A stretch of 64,000 nt of DNA from Phylloscopus collybita. Its lineage: Eukaryota; Chordata; Aves; Passeriformes; Phylloscopidae. A program made the translations under genes and the position numbers. The notes beneath the pieces are model-generated. The model ran no database searches. It worked only from the letters and a program-made list of their open reading frames with translations, and was not told the DNA's origin. The DNA lies in NCBI GenBank assembly GCA_027886175.1, contig JAJNNQ010000019.1, forward strand, positions 14,804,501 to 14,868,500. Direction: 5' to 3'. Positions 56,976 through 64,000 of the stretch are shown here, piece after piece (position 1 is the first letter of the stretch; every line of letters starts with the position of its first letter).

Positions 56976-58292
56976 TTCTTTTCTCTGTTTTCAATAATCA
57001 CCTTCCCAGATCTGTTTAACTTCCACCCCTCTCTTCATGTGCCCTTCATTTGTTCTCAGCTCTGCAGCAAACCCACCTCCTCTGCAGCCCTACAGCCTTG
57101 GTGTGCCTTTGCAAAGTTTAATTGTCCGGAGAATAATTAAGCTGAGCTTCTCTTTCCCTGCTGTGCAGCAGGAAGGTTGTAAGAGCAGCTGAGCCCTGGC
57201 ACTGGGGTTTGCTCCAGCCCTGTCCCTACACTGCACCTGACCTCAGTGGGGTTTGGGCATCCTGGCACTCACCCCTCCTTCCCACAGGTCACCTTTTGCT
57301 CCTCACTGTTAAGGCAGGAATGGCAGCAAAGCTGCAGCTCCACAAAGATTTTGTGTGATGCTTCCACGTCATGGTGGTCAATTCTGAATTCAGGAGGAGA
57401 AAACACCTTGTTTGATCCAGTTTTGGGGAAACATGCCCTGCACCATCCCTTGCTGGTGCTGGTGAGGTCCTTTCTGTGTAAACCTCTGTGCCAGCTGTGG
57501 GACAGCTGAGGAGGGGACAGCTCACTGCTGGCCACAGCCTTGGAGGTCACTTTGACTTTGGTCCTACAGTGGCTTGATGGAGCAGAGGAAATGTTTAAAA
57601 GTAGGAAGCAATGGAGGTGGATCAGGATCCTCCCCCAGCTCTGTGCCAGGGGAGTGTTTCATTTGCCATTTGAATTATTTCTTTTATTCTTTAACTTCAT
57701 CAGGGCTCAGAGAGGAATGTGGAGGCTGCCCTGGGCTCCTCCAGAGCCGTTAATTCCCATGGAACAACAAGGAACTTCACCTGGCATGGCACAAAAGCTC
57801 TGCTGGTTGGCAGCGTGGCTGGGGGAGGATAAAGCCTGAATGGATAAAAAATATCCCAGAAATGAGAGGTGCCAATAGCTGAACCCTGGCCAGCCCAGTG
57901 GGAAGAACTGGCAGAGTGACTCGGATATGAAAGGTCAGACAGGGAGCAAACTGGTGCTGCTGATCCAACAGGCAGGAGTGGGACCAAGAGGTTTGGAGCA
58001 GAGCTGTGGGATGGAACGCTCCAAACCCACTGCAGTGCTGAGTGTCCAGTTTGCTTGGACCTGACAGCAAATGTGCCCCATGTGTGACTGTTCCAGACCT
58101 CAACACCTAGCCCTCAGGGGCTTTCCTACATCCCCCAAAGCTGCCTGGCCCATCCAAATCCAAATCCATGTGCTGGGAGTGTGGTGTGGAGAAGGTGGCA
58201 CTGAAGACTCAGCTGTCTCCTGCAGTCACTTCAGGGCTTCTGGAACACCAGGGCTGAGTTGAAAGGGGCACAGCTCCTTCACAGCCACACCT

Positions 58293-58378
58293 TGTGTGGA
58301 TGTGCTTTCACACCTCGGGTGGATGTGCTTTCACACCTTGGGGGGGTGTGTTTTCACATCCTGAGGGGATGTGTTTGC
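58293..58378. repeat. Tandem repeat of about 24-25 bp, 3.5 units
   Basis: Units of 'tggatgtgctttcacacct' with drift to 'ggtgtgttttcacatcct', degenerating rightwards. Confidence 0.85.
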
Positions 58379-60212
58379 TCTTCTTGCTGCAGGAAGTGGC
58401 CAGAGCAAGGCTTTTCTCTAAGTGCATCACACACTAATATTTATTATTTTCTAACCCTTAAATTCTACATCATATTCAAGGCACTTCTCCCAAGGAGCCG
58501 CTGAAGAATTGTGAGGTTGTAAAAGAGGGAGTTTGTCAGCTGGGAATGCTGTCCCCAGCTTGGATGGATTCCTGATCAAATCAGAGACTTTGAGTAGCTG
58601 CCTTCCAGAAGATAATCAGGATGGTTACTGTGAAAGCAGGAAGGTTTGGGTGTGAGGGAAAAGAGGACATCCAAGGTTCTTTCCTCAGCCTGAGTGAGGA
58701 TAATGAGCTGAGTCACCTGTTTTTAAGTTTTCTTGGATGGTGGTGGGGTCCTTCTGCTCTGAAGCATCATTTCAGTGTGAAGAACCCTGCAAAGCTGATA
58801 TTTCCATGAATATTTCATATTTAATGCGAGCCAGAAGAAGGAGCAATGCACAGTCAGTTGTGAGTTCATCCCCAGGAAATGGGATCACTTCAGAAAACAC
58901 ATGGAACACGTCACTGCTCATTAATTATGCACAACTTAATAAATTGCTGGATACAGACTGAGCTCAATTGCTCCATTTTTCCCCAAGCACAACAGAGTGG
59001 AACTAAGCCCTGCCAGATTTGGGCTTCTTGTGTTTTAATTCCTCTGGGGGGAGCATGTGGACATTTCTTATCAGAAACTTAGAGTGAGAAATAACCCTCC
59101 CCACTTATCAGTGGCTCCTGGAGCCGGATCAAAGGATGTTTGCTGTGCCATGGAGTTCAGTAGTGCCTGACTTGGAAGCAAACTCGTTTCCTGCCATGAG
59201 TTCTTCCATGCCTTGCTCTTGGATGGAATCTTTATCCCTGGATCTCCTTTTCTTTCTCTCAATCCCCTGTTCAGATTTAGCCCTTATCCAGGGGAATGCT
59301 GCCAAGGAGATCTGTGGAATTTTGTCCTCAGTAGTTTGAAAATTTTGGGGAAAATGCTGTTTATGGGAGAGGGAAATTATTTACACATTTTTGGGCCAGG
59401 TTTTTTGTGTGTTTGCGTCCCACAAGGATTTCCCTTCCCCCAAATGTGCTGAAGTTTTTCATTTAGATAGCTTGAAAGAAGCCTTTCAGCCTCATCTTTC
59501 AGAATCACTGCTTGGTTTCTCTCTTTTGAAATGTGACCTATATTTTAGAAAAGAAGTTAAAAAGAAGAACCAATGGTCCCCAGATAAAATGAATCTCTTA
59601 GTTTGGGTCTAGTTCATATTCTTTGTCACCGCTGTTTTACAAAACAGCAGAGGGGAAAACGCAGCTCTGCTTGGGCTGAGCTAATTAATTTTCCTCTGCT
59701 TTCTTTGTTCACCCACCAAGCTGAAAAATTGGCTGTTCCTACAGCTTTATTTGGAAATGGGCTGGGAAAGCTCCTTATTCAAACAGCCAGACTGTAGGAA
59801 ATGCCACGGGGATCTCAGGAGGAATAACACCAGGGGACAGCACTTGGGTTCGGATCATTCCTCCTATTCTTTGGTGTAAAACTGAGCTTTTTTTTACAAA
59901 AGAGAAACAGAGTTTGTGGGAATTAGCGAGGGTGAGGGTGGCTTTTTAAGGAGCAGGGCGACAGAAGTGACCCCAGGTGCCAGAGGTGCTGCTGTGGCGC
60001 AGGAGGAGCTGCGGGCCCTGCAGGAAGGGAGGCACCTGAGTGACTGAGGCACTCACTCCATGACAGGGCTTTGGCTCTGTTTTCCCGAGTTATTTTTGCT
60101 CCTAACGAAGCCCCGGGCTGGTGGAAATGAGCTCAGGAGCTCGGGGCTTCCTGTGGTCACCTGCCAGGCCTGGGGGGGCTGCGGGGCCTGTGGCAGCCCC
60201 ACCACAGGGCCC

Positions 60213-60257
60213 GCCAGGCTGTGCCAGGCTGTGCCAGGCTGTGCCAGGCTGTGCCAG
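60213..60257. repeat. Decamer repeat (GTGCCAGGCT)n
   Basis: Four and a half perfect copies of 'gtgccaggct'; explains the repetitive A-Q-P-G-T-A-W-H-S-L and G-C-A-R-L-C-Q-A-V-P frames on the two strands. Confidence 0.93.
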
Positions 60258-60823
60258 CGTCCCTGGGCTGCCCGGGGGACAGGGGACAGTCCCCACAGGT
60301 CCCTGACAGAGCAGGGCCAGCCCAGCTGCCCCACAGCTCCCTGAGTTCCTCCCCAGAACCACGGCAGGGCCTGTCTGCATCCTCCCGGGGGACAGCCGCA
60401 TTCCCAGACCGCTTCCCACGGGAGCACTTTGCTTTTTCCTGGATTGCTGAGTGTATTCCAGAGCAATTCCACAGAAATATCCACAGGGATAAATGAATCT
60501 TTTCCCCTGTTGCTGGGACTCGTCCATGACTTCTTTTAACTCTTGGGATGCTGAAGTCGTGGGAGGTTTTTGCTGTTTGGAAATGCTGCTGCAGGGGGTG
60601 CAGAATGGAGGTGGCAAAGAGCAGCAAGTATTAAGCAATACCCACCATCTGAATGCCTATTCCTAATAAATATCTTCTAATTCCTGTGATTAATATCCTC
60701 TAGTTTCCAATCTCATGTTTCAGCTGGGCAAGTCCTGCTTTTCCTGGGGATAACGTGCAGCTGGATACTGCAGGTGGATGTGGAATACTGGGCACAGGGC
60801 TGGTGCTTCCAGCAGAAGAACTT

Positions 60824-61253
60824 GGAGCTGCTGGAGCAATTCCAGAGGAGGCTGCGAAGTTGATAAAGGGACTGGAGCACCGGGAATGTTCAGCCTGGAG
60901 AGGAGAAGGTTGTGTGGAGACCTCACAGCACCTTCCAGAGTCTGAAGGGAGGCTGGAGAGGGAACTTCATCAGGAGCTGGAGAGGCAGGACAAGGGGAAT
61001 GGCTTCACACTGAAAATGAGTAGATTTAGAAGGGATATCAGGAAGGATTTGTTCCCTGTGAGGGTGGGCAGGCCCTGGCACGGGGTACCCAGAGAAGCTG
61101 TGGCTGCCCCTGGATCCCTGGCAGTGCCCAAGGCCAGGCTGGACATTGGGGCTTGGAGCAGCCTGGGACAGTGGAAGGTGTCCCTGCCCATGGATGGGGT
61201 GGAATGAGATGATCCTTAAGGTTCCTTCCAACCCAACTCATTCCATGATTCTA
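60824..61253 (+). mobile_element. CR1 LINE 3' fragment, about 430 bp, well preserved
   Basis: 'aagggactggagcaccggga', 'tgttcagcctggagaggaga', 'ggacaaggggaatggcttca', 'gagggtgggcaggccctggc', 'ggtgtccctgcccatggatg' and 'aaggttccttccaacccaac' to 'tcattccatgattcta'. One of the two copies closest to consensus; it retains the terminal repeat. Confidence 0.96.
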
Positions 61254-61929
61254 AACCAGCGAAGAGGGGGAACTGCTCACACCCACCTGGTGCCCTTCTC
61301 TTCCTCCCCACCAGCTCAGTTGCAGCTCCCACCCTTGGGAATGTGTCCTGTGGATCTCTGCAGGGACAAGATGAACACGATGTTCCCACTGGCCTGGGGA
61401 TTGCTGCCTGTTTCTGTCCAGGGATGGGAAAAGGAGCAGGGAACACTTCAGTATCCTGATCTTTCCCAAGGAATCTCTGAAGTGCTGGGTGTGGGAGGGC
61501 TGCACAATCAGGTCAATGCTTTTTAGGCTACAGCAAAATTCCTCTCTCATTCCCAAGGTTCCAGGAACATGGAAGCCCTATCCTGGAGCAGTTTCCAGCA
61601 GGGACACCATGAACAAGTCAGCTTTAATCTTATTATCTCAATGATGCTCTTTATTAGCCTAAATCACCCTGGCATCCTTTTGATGTCTGTCCAGGATGGA
61701 TTGTATCTCTCCCTCTTGGAAAAGCCATGGAGAACTCTATTCCTGGGCTGTAAATAAAGAGAGAGAGAAAAAAAAAATCTTCCTTGTTGATGAAGTGTTT
61801 TAGAGCACAAGGGAGGGAGAAAGTGGAATGATCAGAGAGAGGTCAGACCTGAAAACAGGGTGACTTTTGGGGAAGAAAGCCCCTGCACTCTAAGAGGAAA
61901 TTCCAGGCACCAGCACAGGCTGGGATGGC

Positions 61930-62006
61930 CCTGCTGGAGCAGGGAGGTGACACCAGTGACCCTCTGTGGTCCCCTCCAACCTGACCCATCTTGGGATCCT
62001 GGGATG
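61930..62006 (+). mobile_element. CR1 LINE terminal fragment
   Basis: 'agggaggtgacaccagtgac', 'cctctgtggtcccctccaac' and 'ctgacccatcttgggatcct' match the last 75 bp of a diverged CR1 subfamily. 61254-61929 and 62007-63589 are unique apart from short A or T runs (61769-61777, 62332-62348). Confidence 0.8.
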
Positions 62007-63589
62007 TTCCCAGGAGTCCATCCCTTCACACCTGATGATGATAGGAAGCAGCTTTTCTCTTCCTTGTGCCAAAAAGTAGTTGAATGAAAGCCCTGTGTAA
62101 TTCCAGGGCGTGGTGGGTGACAGCACCATGATATCACTGCCTGACAGTGCCAGCACCCTGCTCTCATGGCACAGCCCTCTGTCTTTCCAGGTGTGGCAGC
62201 AGGAGATGGGATCTCACCTGCCTGAACATCCCAGCGTGGCACCGACTCCTCACCCAGGGAACAGAGGAGAAGTCTTGGCTTCAGCCCCACACTTCAGACT
62301 GATCTCAGCAGGGTGGTTGTATAAGCATTTTTAATTTTTTTAAAAAAACATTATCTCATAGGGTTATTTAATCAGCCTTTTCACTGTTAGATTTGTTGTC
62401 CTCAAAAAGCTTGAGCCAAAAAGGGGGATGGACCAGAAATGAGGGTGAACCTGCCCAATCTCCCTGTTCAGGCCACAGAATTAAAAGTCAGCAGAGAAAG
62501 GAAACCCAGAAAGATCAATCCACGCCATGAGCATTGCTATTAATGGATGCTGATAAGGGAAATAATCTATTTTTAATTATCAGGATTGCTCTCTCAAGCA
62601 CATCCCTCCAAAGCTCATTTTGTTTCCCCCATGCTCATTCTTTGGCTGAGGAAGCCCCTTTGTGAGAAGGACTCAGTTCCCATGGGTTTCCAACTTCCCA
62701 GCCCTAATCAGGGCTGTTGAGGCTGCTCAGAGAGTTGGGGCTGCTCAGATTCCTGGATCTGTTTCCATCCAGAGAGTTTGGGACTGTGGGTGAGGAGAGG
62801 AGCCTGGCAGGAATGAAAACCATGCAGAGCAACCCAGGCTGCAGGTGGTAGAAAGTCCAGTTGGCATAAACAAGGGAGAGAAATTCCCAGGAATTTTAGG
62901 CTTTAGGGCAGGAGGATAATTCCTTGGTTTTCTCTAGACCTGTAGGTCTGAGCATGCTCTCTTGTTCCAGCGCTGGCTTCTGCTCAGAGCTGTGCCTCTA
63001 ATTGTTGTAATTAACTGACAGAGTATGAGTTAATTACAGCACATCATTGCCTCAGAGTCCACAGAGGGAAAAGGGACCCCCTGGCACAGCCCATCCTGCA
63101 GGATCAAATCCCTTTGCCATCCATTATCAGCTTTCCCAGGGCACTGATTTGCCAGGAATTCCGCTCTGGACTCTGGGGTGAGGAAACGCCCTGGCCCCAG
63201 GGAATTTTTGTCCCTCAAGTGTGAAATTGCAACAGAGGGGAAGCGGAGAAGGGACATTAATTCATGGGACAGCTTTAATGTGGGAAGATATTTCATATTT
63301 CCCTCATGCAAATGCTTCAGGAATATGAATGATCTCCAGCAGGGACTGTTCTCAGAGTTATGTTTTGTTGTTGGAATGAAAACTAGGGAATGAATTTACC
63401 CTGGACACGAGGTGGTGGGCAGCAATGGGATTGGCAGGAGCAGGAGTTTGTCCCTGTTACGGCAAGAATATTCTGAATGTGACATTTCTCATCATTAATA
63501 AAAACCAGTCATTTTAACTAAAAGTATAAAAATTTCTAGCAGGTGGAGATGTTCACTTGCAATCCAGATCCCTCCAATGTTTTTATTTG

Positions 63590-63607
63590 GAAAAAAAAAA
63601 AAAAAAA
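63590..63607. repeat. Poly(A) run followed by T-rich tract
   Basis: About 18 A followed within 20 bp by 'tttttttattttattttttattttc' type sequence (25 bases, 63624-63648), a complementary A/T arrangement that could form a weak hairpin. Confidence 0.85.
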
Positions 63608-63646
63608 GCTGGTTCCAAGGGATTTTTTTATTTTATTTTTTATTTT

Positions 63647-63683
63647 CATAGAATTATGGAGTCATACAATGATTTGAGTTGTA
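63647..63683 (-). mobile_element. CR1 LINE terminal scrap
   Basis: 'catagaattatggagtcata' and 'caatgatttgagttg' resemble the complement of the CR1 terminal repeat and adjacent 20 bp. Too short for certainty; it abuts a plus-oriented CR1. Confidence 0.6.
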
Positions 63684-63687
63684 AATA

Positions 63688-63821
63688 TTCAAGGCAAGGT
63701 TGGACAGGCATGGAACAACCTGGTCTAGTGGAAGATGTCTCTGCCCATGGCAAAAGGTTGGAACAGGAAGAGCTTTAAAGTCCTTTCCAACCCAGCCCAG
63801 TCTGGGATTCTGTGATTCCAA
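63688..63821 (+). mobile_element. CR1 LINE terminal fragment
   Basis: 'aggcaaggttggacaggcat', 'ggtctagtggaagatgtctc', 'aaagtcctttccaacccagc' and 'ccagtctgggattctgtgat'. About 134 bp with a terminal repeat. 63822-64000 is unique sequence. Confidence 0.95.
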
Positions 63822-64000
63822 GAAGGAGAACACAGCCATGGATATTTGTCCTCATAGCTTTGGATGTTTATTAAAGATAAAGGTTGGAAAGAAAAAATTT
63901 ATCAAAGCCAAGTCAACCCCAACAGGTCTGGCAGAAAGGCAAAAAACCTTCAGGGACTTGAAAAATGGTTGAATAACGTTAAATTGGTGATTTTTAGATG

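Larger units (their letters stand above)
56976..60823. other. Intergenic DNA with two small tandem repeats
   Basis: Nearly 3.9 kb without recognised gene or mobile element. It includes an approximately 24-bp repeat at 58293 and a decamer repeat in a GC-rich patch at about 60110-60420. The GC-rich patch has no recognisable exon. Confidence 0.5.

Noticed and set aside
60102..60638. GC-rich patch with frames on both strands as a possible exon or small CpG island
   Set aside because: The frames derive partly from the GTGCCAGGCT decamer repeat. CpG density is far below the UBTD2 island and no splice-bounded conserved peptide is recognised.

Overview
This window is vertebrate nuclear DNA and almost certainly avian. 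The dominant interspersed repeat is CR1 LINE: more than 25 copies are readable on the two strands, most of them 3' fragments with the usual 'cctttccaacc...attctgtgattctg' type terminus or its complement. No primate or rodent type repeats and no prokaryotic gene organisation are seen. Lineage within birds cannot be fixed from the sequence alone.

Only one protein-coding gene is supported: UBTD2 (ubiquitin domain-containing protein 2, also called DC-UbP), on the minus strand. Coding exon 1 lies at 23700-23769 inside a CpG island. Coding exon 2 lies at 417-653. They are joined by an intron of about 23 kb with matching phase 1 junctions. The last coding exon, carrying the C-terminal ubiquitin-like domain, must lie beyond the left edge. 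The first 23.7 kb is therefore UBTD2 sequence, mostly intron 1. This intron holds at least seven CR1 pieces, a 166-bp-spaced direct duplication, and a nearly 300-bp tract made almost only of A and C on the plus strand.

From about 23.0 to 24.7 kb is the UBTD2 CpG island and promoter zone. Its upstream half is a GC-rich minisatellite built from hexamer variants in 18-bp blocks. The remaining roughly 39 kb (24.7-64 kb) appears to be intergenic. It contains many CR1 fragments in both orientations, four local tandem-repeat arrays (30 bp, about 34 bp, 143 bp AT-rich, and 10 bp), an approximately 240-290 bp tandem duplication, and a decayed antisense fragment of a CR1-clade reverse transcriptase. 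I found no convincing exon, RNA gene, retrovirus-like provirus or CRISPR array there.

Most open frames in the window are chance frames, CR1 translations or repeat translations, and many begin at non-ATG codons. No undescribed system was identified. The most interesting items are the promoter-proximal GC minisatellite, which keeps the UBTD2 frame open upstream of its ATG, the strand-asymmetric A/C tract with a G-quadruplex pattern on the transcribed-sense strand, and the higher-order minisatellite structures.
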